Positions 33,675-42,611 of a DNA stretch of 64,000 nt are shown here, piece after piece; positions within the stretch are counted from its first letter, which is position 1, and each line of letters begins with the position of its first letter. Source of the stretch: an uncultured Flavobacteriales bacterium (lineage in GTDB: Bacteria; Bacteroidota; Bacteroidia; Flavobacteriales; BACL11); the NCBI GenBank assembly GCA_905478765.1, contig CAJQJY010000006.1:62001-126000 (forward strand), read 5' to 3'. The notes under the pieces are model-generated. The model made no database searches and was not told the DNA's origin. It saw nothing but the letters and a program-made list of their open reading frames with translations. The translations under genes were made by a program, and so were the position numbers.

Positions 33675-36600
33675 ATTATTTTCAGCATTTGAAGCTGTAA
33701 GCAAAGAGCAGTGGAAAGAAAAAATAATCAAAGATTTAAAAGGAGCTGATTATACTAAAAAATTAAAATCAGAAAATGATTGTATTGCAATAGACCCTAT
33801 CAATCATAAGGATGAAAATATAGATACATATAATTGTACTTTTCCTGAAAAATGGGAAGCATACCAGCTTATTGATGCAACTAATGCTACTCAAGGAAAT
33901 AAAAGAGCATTAGAAGCCCTGAATAATGATGTAAGTGGAATCTGCTTTTCAAACCCAAACAATCTTGCTGTTTTATTGAAAGATATTGAGATTAAGCATA
34001 TCAGAATTGATTTCAAAAACTATTCAGATGACTTTCCAAAAAAATGGAAAGAATTTGTAAAAGGAAAAGAGACGATTGGATCATTTCATGGAAAAACTAA
34101 TGTATCAATTCCAAGCTACCTAGATACAATTTTTGCCATAGGAGAAACTACAAAGCAACAAATTTTAAATGCTTTAGAGCAAGGAATCAAAAGCGACAAA
34201 ATTAATCAATTCCATTTTGAAATAGGAAGTAGTTACTTCTTAGAAATTGCTAAAATCAAAGCATTTAGAATAGTTTGGGAGCAAAAAACTAGATCCATTC
34301 CATTTATTTTTTGCAGTACAACTTTAAAGAACAAAGAAGATGCATTTCCATACAACAACATTTTAAGGAGCACTACAGAGTGCATGTCAGCTGTTTTTGG
34401 AGGTGCTGATGCAATTATGATTAACTCTTACAATCAAAGCTTTGAAAACCCAACAGAATTCTCAGAAAGAATTGCAAGAAACCAGCAGACAATTCTTAGG
34501 AAAGAAAGCTATTTAGACAAAGTAAAAGACCCATCAAAAGGAGCATATTATATTGACTATTTAGTTGCAGAATTATTAAAAGATTTTGAAATAAAAACCG
34601 TTTCAAAAACAGAAAAATTCTATATAAAAAAATGGTTAAGCCCTGAACAGATTGAGATAAAGAACTCTTATACTAAAGAAGATATTTCAGCAACAGAGCA
34701 TTTAAATTTTGTTGCAGGAATTGCTCCAAACTTAAGAGGTCCCTATTCAACTATGTATGTAATGAGACCTTGGACAATAAGACAATATGCTGGCTTTTCT
34801 ACTGCTGAAAAATCAAATGAGTTTTATAGGAAAAATTTAGCTGCCGGACAAAAAGGACTTTCTGTTGCCTTTGATTTAGCAACACACAGAGGATATGATT
34901 CTGATCATGAAAGAGTAATTGGAGATGTTGGTATGGCTGGGGTAGCGATTGATTCGGTTGAGGATATGAAGATTTTATTTAACAAAATACCATTGGATAA
35001 AATGTCTGTATCCATGACTATGAATGGAGCAGTTTTACCTATACTAGCATTTTACATAGTAGCAGCAAAAGAACAAGGAGTCAGTTTAGGTCAACTATCT
35101 GGAACAATTCAGAATGATATTTTAAAGGAGTTTATGGTAAGGAATACTTACATCTATCCACCTAAACAATCCATGAGAATAATTTCAGATATTTTTGAAT
35201 ACACTTCAAAAAACATGCCAAAATTTAACAGTATTTCAATTTCAGGTTATCATATGCAAGAAGCAGGTGCTACTGCTGATATTGAACTTGCATACACTCT
35301 TGCTGACGGATTAGAATACATAAAAACAGGAATTTCAGCAGGAATGGATATTGATTCATTTGCACCCAGAATATCATTCTTTTGGGGCATAGGAATGAAT
35401 CATTTTATGGAGATTGCTAAAATGCGTGCTGCAAGAATGTTATGGGCAAAAATAGTTGCTGAGTTTAAACCAAAAAACTCAAAATCATTAGCACTAAGAA
35501 CTCATTGCCAAACAAGTGGGTGGAGCTTAATTGAACAAGATCCTTTTAATAATATTACAAGAACTTGTGTTGAAGCAATGGCTGCAGCAATGGGAGGTAC
35601 ACAAAGTTTGCACACCAATGCACTAGATGAAGCAATAGCTTTACCAACTGATTTCTCTGCTAAAATTGCTAGAGACACTCAAATATACCTTCAAAAAGAA
35701 ACAGGAATTACAGCTACTGTTGATCCATGGGGAGGATCTTACTATGTAGAAAAACTTACAGAAGAAATTTCACAAAAAGCTTGGAAACACATACAAGAAA
35801 TAGAAGAACTGGGAGGTATGGCTAAAGCTATAGAAACTGGAATTCCAAAAATGAGAATTGAACAATCAGCTGCAAGAAAACAAGCTAGAATTGATAGCGG
35901 AAAAGATACTATTGTTGGTGTAAATACTAATAAATTAGCAAATGAGGATAGTAATTTAGAATTCCTAGAAGTAGATAACACTGCTGTTAGAAAATCACAA
36001 ATTAATAGACTAAATAACATTAAAGGCACAAGGAACACTAAAAAAGTAAAGACTGCCTTAAACGAACTTACGGCTGCTTGCAACAATACTAATGCTAATC
36101 TACTTGAGCTTGCAGTAGTTGCAGCAGAAAACAGAGCTACACTAGGAGAAATCTCAGATGCATTAGAAGTTAGCTTTGGAAGATACACTGCAAAAAACCA
36201 AACAATATCAGGAGTATATAAAATGGAAATACAAAACAATAACACTTTTAAAAAGGCTTTAGCATTATCAGATAAATTTGCTGAACAAAAAGGAAGAAGA
36301 CCTAGAATAATGATTGCGAAAATGGGGCAAGATGGGCATGATAGAGGGGCAAAAGTAGTAGCTACTTCTTTTGCTGATATTGGGTTTGATGTAGATGTTG
36401 GGCCTTTATTCCAAACACCAGAAGAGGTTGCAAAACAAGCAGTTGAAAATGATGTTCATATTTTAGGGATTTCATCATTAGCAGCAGGACACAAAACATT
36501 AGTACCACAAGTTATTGCTGCATTAAAAAAACAAGGTCGTGAAGATATTTTAGTAATTGTTGGAGGAGTAATTCCTCAGCATGACCATAACTTTCTCTTT

Positions 36601-36684
36601 AAATCTGGGGTAAGCAATGTTTTTGGACCAGGAAGTATTATTGCAGAATCAGCAATTGATATCCTTAAAAAATTAATACAGTAA
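33667..36684 (+). CDS. Methylmalonyl-CoA mutase, small and large subunits fused
   Basis: The 1005-residue protein joins two parts. Residues 1 to about 310 resemble the TIM-barrel part of the small (MutA) subunit ([54 protein letters not shown]). From about residue 320 it is a complete large (MutB) subunit: [51 protein letters not shown], and a C-terminal B12 domain with DxHxxG at D889-G894. The enzyme isomerises methylmalonyl-CoA and succinyl-CoA using adenosylcobalamin. The small-subunit portion lacks its usual C-terminal 100-odd residues. No GTPase chaperone domain is present, so it is not an IcmF fusion. Reading frame and codon use are continuous across the junction. Confidence 0.93.
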   Translation: MTKLFSAFEAVSKEQWKEKIIKDLKGADYTKKLKSENDCIAIDPINHKDENIDTYNCTFPEKWEAYQLIDATNATQGNKRALEALNNDVSGICFSNPNNLAVLLKDIEIKHIRIDFKNYSDDFPKKWKEFVKGKETIGSFHGKTNVSIPSYLDTIFAIGETTKQQILNALEQGIKSDKINQFHFEIGSSYFLEIAKIKAFRIVWEQKTRSIPFIFCSTTLKNKEDAFPYNNILRSTTECMSAVFGGADAIMINSYNQSFENPTEFSERIARNQQTILRKESYLDKVKDPSKGAYYIDYLVAELLKDFEIKTVSKTEKFYIKKWLSPEQIEIKNSYTKEDISATEHLNFVAGIAPNLRGPYSTMYVMRPWTIRQYAGFSTAEKSNEFYRKNLAAGQKGLSVAFDLATHRGYDSDHERVIGDVGMAGVAIDSVEDMKILFNKIPLDKMSVSMTMNGAVLPILAFYIVAAKEQGVSLGQLSGTIQNDILKEFMVRNTYIYPPKQSMRIISDIFEYTSKNMPKFNSISISGYHMQEAGATADIELAYTLADGLEYIKTGISAGMDIDSFAPRISFFWGIGMNHFMEIAKMRAARMLWAKIVAEFKPKNSKSLALRTHCQTSGWSLIEQDPFNNITRTCVEAMAAAMGGTQSLHTNALDEAIALPTDFSAKIARDTQIYLQKETGITATVDPWGGSYYVEKLTEEISQKAWKHIQEIEELGGMAKAIETGIPKMRIEQSAARKQARIDSGKDTIVGVNTNKLANEDSNLEFLEVDNTAVRKSQINRLNNIKGTRNTKKVKTALNELTAACNNTNANLLELAVVAAENRATLGEISDALEVSFGRYTAKNQTISGVYKMEIQNNNTFKKALALSDKFAEQKGRRPRIMIAKMGQDGHDRGAKVVATSFADIGFDVDVGPLFQTPEEVAKQAVENDVHILGISSLAAGHKTLVPQVIAALKKQGREDILVIVGGVIPQHDHNFLFKSGVSNVFGPGSIIAESAIDILKKLIQ

Positions 36685-36689
36685 AGTAA

Positions 36690-37712
36690 TTAGTTTAAAG
36701 GTGGATCTTCACATTTTTTTGTTAGAAAACGATAATTGATACCACAAGTAAATTGGTTCTGTGAGGCAAATTGCACGCCATTTAGGTCTTGATAAAGTGG
36801 GATTTCACTTGTAGCGAAAAATGTAAAGTTATTTTTAGAATAACTTATTTGTGGTATAAAAATCAATTTTTTTCCTCCTGTTGCCTTTTGTTTTTCAAGT
36901 AAGGTAGTGGCCTCATATTCATTTGAAAGAACAAATTCAAGTAGTTTAGATTGCTTTACTTGCAACTGACCAATACTTTCTCCTTTTAATTGTGTGGTTA
37001 CTCCCCATTTTCTGAAAACTGTTTTGCTCACAAATAAGGATAAACTTGCGTAATCCCCAAATTTCTCATCCAAAGAGTTATATCCTTTTCTTATGTATAA
37101 CGAGTTTGCAAAAAGTCTAATTTTTTGTTTTTTATACTCTCTCAAAAAAAAAGAGTAAAACATTAAGTCTGTTCCACCAGTAGAAAGCTGAATAGTTGGT
37201 GGTATTAATTCCCAAATATCAGTTCGTATCTCCATAGTGTCTGTATGTGAACCAATAGGTAATTTAACCCCAAAACCTAAAGTAACTTCTGTTCGTATAT
37301 TCCCGTTATTTTCATTGTAGATGTCATACCTTGGGAAGATAATTAGGTCCCCCAATCCTGATGAGCTAGCACTTGTGTCTTGGCCTTTATAACTTAAAGT
37401 TTTATTTAAGTGATATCCTGTAGCTAGTGAAAGAGTTAACTTTTTATTGATTCCATAATCTGTTCTTAAAAATAGGTATTTACTACTTAGCTCATCATAA
37501 ATTCCTTCTTGTTCTACTTCTTCTGCTCCTTCAAAGAATTTATTAGATTGATTAACTTGATAATTTAGAGATACTTCCATTTGATACTGCTGCAATACTC
37601 CAGTAGCAGTTCCTCCTGCAATAGGGTTGCTTCCCCCTCCAGAGCAGCATCCTTGTGAAAAAGTAAAATTTTGAAATAATAAGCTGAAACTAGCTAGAAC
37701 AATTAAACGCAT
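36690..37712 (-). CDS. Putative outer-membrane beta-barrel protein of the metal operon
   Basis: The 340-residue protein has a signal peptide (LIVLASFSLLFQNFTFSQG), then a CCSGGG motif right after the likely cleavage site, and alternating hydrophobic/polar strands through to a C-terminal aromatic strand (QFTCGINYRFL). This suggests an outer-membrane barrel resembling the MetA-pathway transporter family; no substrate can be assigned from it. The N-terminal cysteine pair of the mature protein may bind metal. It lies six bases after the T9SS thioredoxin-like gene and is the last gene of the HYC_CC_PP/TonB receptor operon. Confidence 0.7.
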   Translation of the reverse strand: MRLIVLASFSLLFQNFTFSQGCCSGGGSNPIAGGTATGVLQQYQMEVSLNYQVNQSNKFFEGAEEVEQEGIYDELSSKYLFLRTDYGINKKLTLSLATGYHLNKTLSYKGQDTSASSSGLGDLIIFPRYDIYNENNGNIRTEVTLGFGVKLPIGSHTDTMEIRTDIWELIPPTIQLSTGGTDLMFYSFFLREYKKQKIRLFANSLYIRKGYNSLDEKFGDYASLSLFVSKTVFRKWGVTTQLKGESIGQLQVKQSKLLEFVLSNEYEATTLLEKQKATGGKKLIFIPQISYSKNNFTFFATSEIPLYQDLNGVQFASQNQFTCGINYRFLTKKCEDPPLN

Positions 37713-37717
37713 ATTGA

Positions 37718-38482
37718 TTATTTATTCAAAGTGAATTTAAGGCTTGTTGTTTTTGAGTCTGTAGTCATCTGTAAGAAATACAATCCTTTGGTTAGTTTAC
37801 TTACATCTATAGTAGTGTTTTTAGTATTGTCAGTGTTTTGGCTCAATACATTTTCGCCTAACATGTTAATTACATCAAACTGAACAGGAGTTTGGCTGTT
37901 GTACTCTACATTAATTGTCCCAGTTGTAGGATTAGGATAAGCTGTCAAGTTTAAATTATTTTCTGCCTGCTCATCAATTCCAGTTGAAGAAGTAAGAGCA
38001 AGTGTTATTGCATTTTCTACTCCAATTTGGGTAGTTTTATTGTCGTTTTCATTGTAATATATTGTGTGCGTATTTTTTCCTAAAACAACCACTTTTGGCA
38101 TCCCTACTGTTCCATAATCAAGCATATCTAAATCAGTAGTTGAGAAAAAAGCATCAGTTGCAATATTATAGTTTGAAGCCCATCCTGACAAGTATGAACA
38201 TGTATTATTTGCATAATCGTCAGCTAAATAGTATTTTACTCTACCTGGATGACTTGTTGCAAAAGACTGAACAGCATCAGATGCATATCCTGCATATGTA
38301 GCACATGGAGAGCATGGCATTACCCAACAAATAACAATTACATTTCCTGCATCAAGGGAGTCAAATAAGTTATGTGTAATCCCATTACAATCATTAGTTA
38401 TAAAATCAGTAGCAGTAGTTTGTGCAAATGAAATATTGGCTACAAATAGCACAAGTAAACTTTTTAAAATATATTTTTTCAT
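37718..38482 (-). CDS. Secreted thioredoxin-like protein with T9SS type A sorting domain
   Basis: The 254-residue protein has a signal peptide (KSLLVLFVANISFAQ), a thioredoxin-like region with CWVMPCSPCATY holding a CxxC pair, TVGMPKVVVLG with the cis-proline position, and a C-terminal T9SS type A tail (NLTAYPNPTTGTINVEY ... LTKGLYFLQMTTDSKTTSLKF). The tail directs export through the type IX system to the cell surface or medium. Its place in a metal-related operon suggests a role in keeping cysteines of the neighbouring proteins reduced or in surface metal handling, which is inference. Confidence 0.87.
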   Translation of the reverse strand: MKKYILKSLLVLFVANISFAQTTATDFITNDCNGITHNLFDSLDAGNVIVICWVMPCSPCATYAGYASDAVQSFATSHPGRVKYYLADDYANNTCSYLSGWASNYNIATDAFFSTTDLDMLDYGTVGMPKVVVLGKNTHTIYYNENDNKTTQIGVENAITLALTSSTGIDEQAENNLNLTAYPNPTTGTINVEYNSQTPVQFDVINMLGENVLSQNTDNTKNTTIDVSKLTKGLYFLQMTTDSKTTSLKFTLNK

Positions 38483-38486
38483 AGGT

Positions 38487-38843
38487 TTATTCTTTTTCTA
38501 TTGGTCGTTCGTATTTGCAACAAAAATGTAGGTTATTATAACTTTCATCAGTTGCTTTATATAATTCAGTATCATAACCTACTAAAGCTATGGCTTTGTG
38601 TATGTCATCCAAATTAGTAAGTTCTGGATTAAACTTAACTTTCATTTTTCCATTAACTACATTCCATCTGGCTGTTTTAATACCATCAATAGATTTTACT
38701 GCATTTTCAATGGTTGTTTTACACATCTCGCATTTTCCCCAAACTTTAAAGTCTTCCTTTTGGTATTTAGGTTTTTCAGCAGCAACTGTAAAAGAAAAAA
38801 ATGCAAGGCAAACTAGTAAAAGTACATTCTTTATTTTTTTCAT
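38487..38843 (-). CDS. Periplasmic heavy-metal-associated domain protein (first of two)
   Basis: The 118-residue protein has a signal peptide (NVLLLVCLAFFSFTVAA) and a heavy-metal-associated (HMA) fold with the metal site GKCEMCK (CxxC) followed by TTIENAVKSIDGIKTARWNVV and a second cysteine motif near the C-terminus (NNLHFCCKYER). The fold binds Cu(I), Zn(II) or Hg(II). A periplasmic carrier between the TonB receptor and inner-membrane machinery is plausible. It lies 12 bases after the second HMA gene, with which it shares the C-terminal H-x-x-CC pattern. Confidence 0.87.
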   Translation of the reverse strand: MKKIKNVLLLVCLAFFSFTVAAEKPKYQKEDFKVWGKCEMCKTTIENAVKSIDGIKTARWNVVNGKMKVKFNPELTNLDDIHKAIALVGYDTELYKATDESYNNLHFCCKYERPIEKE

Positions 38844-38855
38844 AATTTATTTTTG

Positions 38856-39200
38856 TTATTCTTCTTCTTTAAATTCAAGGTGCTGACAACATGAAGGTAA
38901 ATTATCATGTGCTTTCTTATTTGCCTTTACATCATCTGCATTATAACCAAGTAAGGAAATTACTTTTCTTAACTTATCAGCATCTGTTTTCTTTGTCTTG
39001 AAAGTAACTGTAAGTACTTGGCTCTCAATATCAAGATCTACTGCTGTTACTCCTCTTGTAAATTGCATTTCTTCTTCTATTCTTTCTTTACAACACAACC
39101 CCTCAAAACAAGATGCAGAGGTTAGAATTTCTACTGTTTCTTTTTGTGCCCAAGCATTTATTGTTAGAATGCTGAATAAGGCAATGATTAGTTTCTTCAA
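38856..39200 (-). CDS. Periplasmic heavy-metal-associated domain protein (second of two)
   Basis: The 114-residue protein has a signal peptide (KKLIIALFSILTINAWAQ), an HMA-like ferredoxin fold with an unusual metal loop SASCFEGLCCKERIEE, in which the cysteines are spaced further apart than CxxC, and a C-terminal NLPSCCQHLEF motif. It is a paralogue-like partner of the gene at 38487 but with a longer loop and an extra cysteine. It is encoded directly after the TonB receptor (19-base gap), which suggests that it takes metal from the receptor. Confidence 0.85.
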   Translation of the reverse strand: MKKLIIALFSILTINAWAQKETVEILTSASCFEGLCCKERIEEEMQFTRGVTAVDLDIESQVLTVTFKTKKTDADKLRKVISLLGYNADDVKANKKAHDNLPSCCQHLEFKEEE

Positions 39201-39219
39201 TTTATTATTTCTTTAATTA

Positions 39220-41445
39220 TTATTTAATTTTATATCTAAGCCCTGCATAAATTACTCTACCCATAACTGGAGCATAAATCAATGATGCATCAAACACTTT
39301 TGAATTAGGATTTTCAGCATCAATTATTGGATTTTCTTGCATCTCGCTTAATAAATTCTCCCCTCCTAAATACACATCAAACTTACGGAACTTTTTTGTT
39401 ACTTGGGCATTATACAAATAAAAAGGATCTGAAAAATCCTCATCAACTTGAATTTGATTTTCAACTTCATGAAGAGGAACTCTACTTTTCCCAACATAAT
39501 TTGCAGTTATATCAAACACCCATTTATCAAAGTTAGTAGCGTATGAGATATTAAACAATCCTCTATTCTTAGGTGTTAATGGTGCTGTTTTATCATCCCC
39601 TCCAAAAGTAGTTCTAACATCATTAATCTTGTAAGCTATCTTAACATCAAAACGATCGAATAATTCATATGCCAGATCAAACTGCATACTATTAGCATAA
39701 GATGTACCCTCTAAATTAGAAAAGGATAACTCGCCAGGAGTCTCTATATCAACAACTATTTTATTTTCAAATTCTGTTCTATATGCATCAGCATTAAATG
39801 TTCCTTCTCTACCAAACAGCTTAAAGCAATGAGTTAAATTCGCACCATAATTCCATGCAATCTCTGGCTTTAAATCATTTGCAATTTCAATAGTTCTTGA
39901 AGATGCTAAAAAAGATGCATTTTCAACAAGTACATTAGCTATCCTGAATGCTTTACCTGCCGAGAAACGAATTGCAGTACTCTCTGATGGATTGTACTTC
40001 ATATTTAATCTTGGTAAGTAATTTACTTCTTCCGTTTTGTTGTAATAATCACCCCTTAAACCTGCAACTAAATTAAAACTCTCACCCCACTTATATGCAT
40101 ATTCTGAGAAGAATCCACTCACTAAATCAGTTCTGATTCTATCAGAAAACAAAACATTAACACTATCAGAAAAACTCTCAGTATATCTATCAGTATAATT
40201 ACTAATACCATACTTTAATTTATGATTTGTAGTAGCTATATAAGTCTGTCTTATAAAATTAAAGTAAGCGCTTTCTTGCAACCCTTTGTAATCGTTTTTA
40301 CCAAAAATAGCTGTTTGATTATGTCTTCTGAAGGAAGTTTGAAGTCCCATACTTTTACCAGGAGTACTAGGTAATATCGCTCCTGTTTTTGAAGTAAACT
40401 CTATCAAATCATTATGAATATTTACTTCAAAAGGATTAGTAACATCTTCTTTAGTTCCTCCAATCCTATCTTCTACCAAAGCCCTTCCTGTAAGGCCAAT
40501 ATGATATTTTGCACTTGCATAGTCCCATCTGTTCAGCACATTTATCTGTTTAGTTTTTGGCATATCTAAAAAACCATCCCTAATACCATTCTTGGGATTG
40601 GGATTATCAACTTCTCTATCAAAATAAGAAATATGCGTAAATAAATTACTTGTCCATTTCCCTGATTTTTTAGCAAATAATAAATTATTTTCAAGCTTAC
40701 CTTCTGAGTTTGTGTAAGCATTCCAAAATAATTTTGGTGCTGTTTGCGGTTTATAGTACTCTAAATTAATCTGTCCTGCAAAGGATTCAAAACCATTTAC
40801 AACTGAACCACTTCCCTTTATAATCTGAATAGACTCTATCCAAGTACCCGGTACATAACTCAAACCATAAGAAGAGGAAATCCCTCTTATTAAAGGCATG
40901 TTTTCTTGGGTTATCTGAGTATAAGCACCATCCAAACCTAACATTTGAATTTTTTTAGCCCCACTTACCGCATCAGTAAAAGTTACATCAACTGTTGCAT
41001 TTGTACTAAAACTTTCTGATAAATTACAACAAGCTGCTTTCTCTAACTCTCCAGTTGAAAGCGTTTGCATATTTATTGTGTTTATAGTAGAAAACTTAGT
41101 AGTATTTACCTTACCCTTAACTTTTACTTCACCTAGTTCTACTGATGGTTTTAGGTAAATATGATAATGACTCCATTCAGTTATTTCTTGGCTGTAAGCT
41201 TGGTAACCCACATAACTAACAACCATAGTTGATGGATATTTTTCAGGAGAAGGGATTAAGTAGTAACCTTCTGAGTTTGTAGCAACACCTATTGTGGTCC
41301 CTTCCCAATACACATTAGCTCCAGGAATACTAACCTCACTACCATCTTGAAGTTGCTCTACAACTCTCCCTTTTATTTTTTTTTCTTGTGCTTTTGTATT
41401 TGTTGTTGCAATAAGCACTATTGCAATCAATAGTATCTTCTTCAT
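39220..41445 (-). CDS. TonB-dependent receptor, putative metal transporter
   Basis: The 741-residue protein has a signal peptide (KKILLIAIVLIATTNTKAQ), a carboxypeptidase-regulatory-like beta sandwich (KIKGRVVEQLQDGSEVSIPGANVYWEGTTIGV type, about residues 22-105), a plug domain including ELEKAACCNLSESFSTN and QMLGLDGAYTQITQENMP, and a barrel ending in YAGLRYKIK. The cysteine pair in the plug is typical of receptors found beside HMA and HYC_CC_PP genes, which points to a metal such as copper, but the ligand is not proven. It has an inverted repeat 16 bases upstream of its start. Confidence 0.93.
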   Translation of the reverse strand: MKKILLIAIVLIATTNTKAQEKKIKGRVVEQLQDGSEVSIPGANVYWEGTTIGVATNSEGYYLIPSPEKYPSTMVVSYVGYQAYSQEITEWSHYHIYLKPSVELGEVKVKGKVNTTKFSTINTINMQTLSTGELEKAACCNLSESFSTNATVDVTFTDAVSGAKKIQMLGLDGAYTQITQENMPLIRGISSSYGLSYVPGTWIESIQIIKGSGSVVNGFESFAGQINLEYYKPQTAPKLFWNAYTNSEGKLENNLLFAKKSGKWTSNLFTHISYFDREVDNPNPKNGIRDGFLDMPKTKQINVLNRWDYASAKYHIGLTGRALVEDRIGGTKEDVTNPFEVNIHNDLIEFTSKTGAILPSTPGKSMGLQTSFRRHNQTAIFGKNDYKGLQESAYFNFIRQTYIATTNHKLKYGISNYTDRYTESFSDSVNVLFSDRIRTDLVSGFFSEYAYKWGESFNLVAGLRGDYYNKTEEVNYLPRLNMKYNPSESTAIRFSAGKAFRIANVLVENASFLASSRTIEIANDLKPEIAWNYGANLTHCFKLFGREGTFNADAYRTEFENKIVVDIETPGELSFSNLEGTSYANSMQFDLAYELFDRFDVKIAYKINDVRTTFGGDDKTAPLTPKNRGLFNISYATNFDKWVFDITANYVGKSRVPLHEVENQIQVDEDFSDPFYLYNAQVTKKFRKFDVYLGGENLLSEMQENPIIDAENPNSKVFDASLIYAPVMGRVIYAGLRYKIK

Positions 41446-41461
41446 TTTTTAATATTTAGAT

Positions 41462-41489
41462 TATTATTCAGTTTGTTTACTGAATAATA
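41462..41489. repeat. Perfect 11-bp inverted repeat between HYC_CC_PP and TonB receptor genes
   Basis: TATTATTCAGT and ACTGAATAATA are perfect inverted copies separated by a six-base spacer. The element fills the gap between two genes of one operon. It could be an RNA stem that sets relative expression or protects the downstream mRNA, or a repressor operator; it lacks a T-tract on the minus strand, so it is not a classical terminator. Confidence 0.7.
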
Positions 41490-41491
41490 TC

Positions 41492-41944
41492 TTATAATAA
41501 AAATGACTGTATCTGAGATAAAACAGGTTTATTTAGCTTTGGTGGAGGTATGCCACTTTGAAAATTATTTGAAATTTTTGAGATAGAAAATACATCAGAA
41601 CAAATAATATTAATTATCGGGTGTACTAAGAGTGAAAAATCATACTTAGAAAAAGAAATAATGGTTTCAAAATCAAAATGCACTAATTCTGTTTCGCTAG
41701 CACAAGATTTATCTTCTGTTTCCGGGCAGCAAGCTTTTTCAATCTCTAACATACAGCATGTTACTTTCTTCTGCACCTGTTCACACTGAACTTCTTTTTC
41801 TTGGCTACAAGAAGGAACTTCAGTTCCTAAATAAACAGCACCGCCTTCTGCACATTTCATTTTTGAAATATTCAAACCCATTGACAAAAGCATAATAAAT
41901 ATTGCCATAGGTATAAAGATGATATTTTGTATAATCCATTTCAT
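41492..41944 (-). CDS. HYC_CC_PP family protein, first gene of the metal operon
   Basis: The 150-residue protein has an N-terminal hydrophobic segment (FIPMAIFIMLLSMGLNI), then a cysteine-rich stretch (KMKCAEGG, EVPSCSQEKEVQCEQ, VTCCMLEIEKACC, DKSCASE) and a late IPPPKLNKP. This order of features matches the HYC_CC_PP proteins of Bacteroidota, which accompany TonB receptors and HMA proteins. The many cysteines suggest metal binding in the periplasm. It has a -7 box almost touching its ATG (41953-41960) and heads a six-gene minus-strand unit. Confidence 0.72.
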   Translation of the reverse strand: MKWIIQNIIFIPMAIFIMLLSMGLNISKMKCAEGGAVYLGTEVPSCSQEKEVQCEQVQKKVTCCMLEIEKACCPETEDKSCASETELVHFDFETIISFSKYDFSLLVHPIINIICSDVFSISKISNNFQSGIPPPKLNKPVLSQIQSFLL

Positions 41945-41952
41945 TTCAATTA

Positions 41953-41960
41953 CAAATATA
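41953..41960 (-). promoter_or_regulatory. -7 box (TAtaTTTG) for the metal operon
   Basis: Minus-strand TATATTTG is an exact TAnnTTTG match ending eight bases before the ATG at 41944, implying a leader of only a few bases. Confidence 0.55.
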
Positions 41961-41992
41961 CAACAATTTAAACAATTTAAAACATCTTGCTT

Positions 41993-42610
41993 TTAAATCT
42001 TATCTATTCTATCTCTTTTAAATATTGAAATAGTAAAATTTTGATTAGTATTAAAAGGGGTAAAATGAACTTTCTTAAAAGAATCAATAACAGTAAAAGA
42101 CCCTTTAAATTGTTTTTTCAAATCTAATTCAGAATATTTGCAAATTTCCAAACCACTACATTTATTTGGACCATCTTCTGAGAAGGTAGCTAACAACATA
42201 TAATCAGAAATAGCATAATCCACTAGTTTGTTATATTTATTTTTATCTTTCTCATTTGTTAGAAAATGAAATACTGCTCTATCATGCCAAATATCATATT
42301 TATCTATTGGCTCAAATTCAGTTATATCAGAAACAATCCACTTTACTTTATTTGAATCCTTTCCAAGTCTTTCTTGTGCTCTTTTAATTGCATTCGTTGA
42401 AATATCCAACACAGTAATATCGATATAACCTAACTTAAGTAAATGATCAACTAAAAAACCATCTCCTCCACCAATATCAATAATAGATGCATCCTTTTTT
42501 AATCTTAATGATGCTATTAAAGCAAGAGAAGTCTGTGGTACCTGCTGAAACCAAGAAACCTCTTCCATTGCCTTGGTAGCATAAATATTGTCCCAATGTT
42601 TTTTACTCAT
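41993..42610 (-). CDS. Class I SAM-dependent methyltransferase of the sulfur module
   Basis: The 205-residue protein starts MSKKHWDNIYATKAMEEVSWFQ and has the SAM-binding motif I IIDIGGGDGFLVDHLL, then ITVLDISTNAIKRAQ and a motif II/III region (VKWIVSDITEF, YDIWHDRAVFHFL). Such proteins are often found with rhodanese and persulfide dioxygenase genes; the substrate is unknown. It could methylate thiols or small acids such as trans-aconitate relatives. It starts one base after the persulfide dioxygenase stop and ends the sulfur operon that begins at 45090. Confidence 0.85.
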   Translation of the reverse strand: MSKKHWDNIYATKAMEEVSWFQQVPQTSLALIASLRLKKDASIIDIGGGDGFLVDHLLKLGYIDITVLDISTNAIKRAQERLGKDSNKVKWIVSDITEFEPIDKYDIWHDRAVFHFLTNEKDKNKYNKLVDYAISDYMLLATFSEDGPNKCSGLEICKYSELDLKKQFKGSFTVIDSFKKVHFTPFNTNQNFTISIFKRDRIDKI

Positions 42611-42611
42611 T

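Noticed and set aside
35742..36245. 167-codon open frame on the minus strand within the mutase gene
   Set aside because: The serine/leucine-rich composition is expected from antisense of the mutase linker; the plus-strand protein is clearly conserved.
33667..36684. IcmF-type isobutyryl-CoA mutase fusion
   Set aside because: No P-loop GTPase domain lies between the parts, and the B12 domain is at the C-terminus as in MutB.
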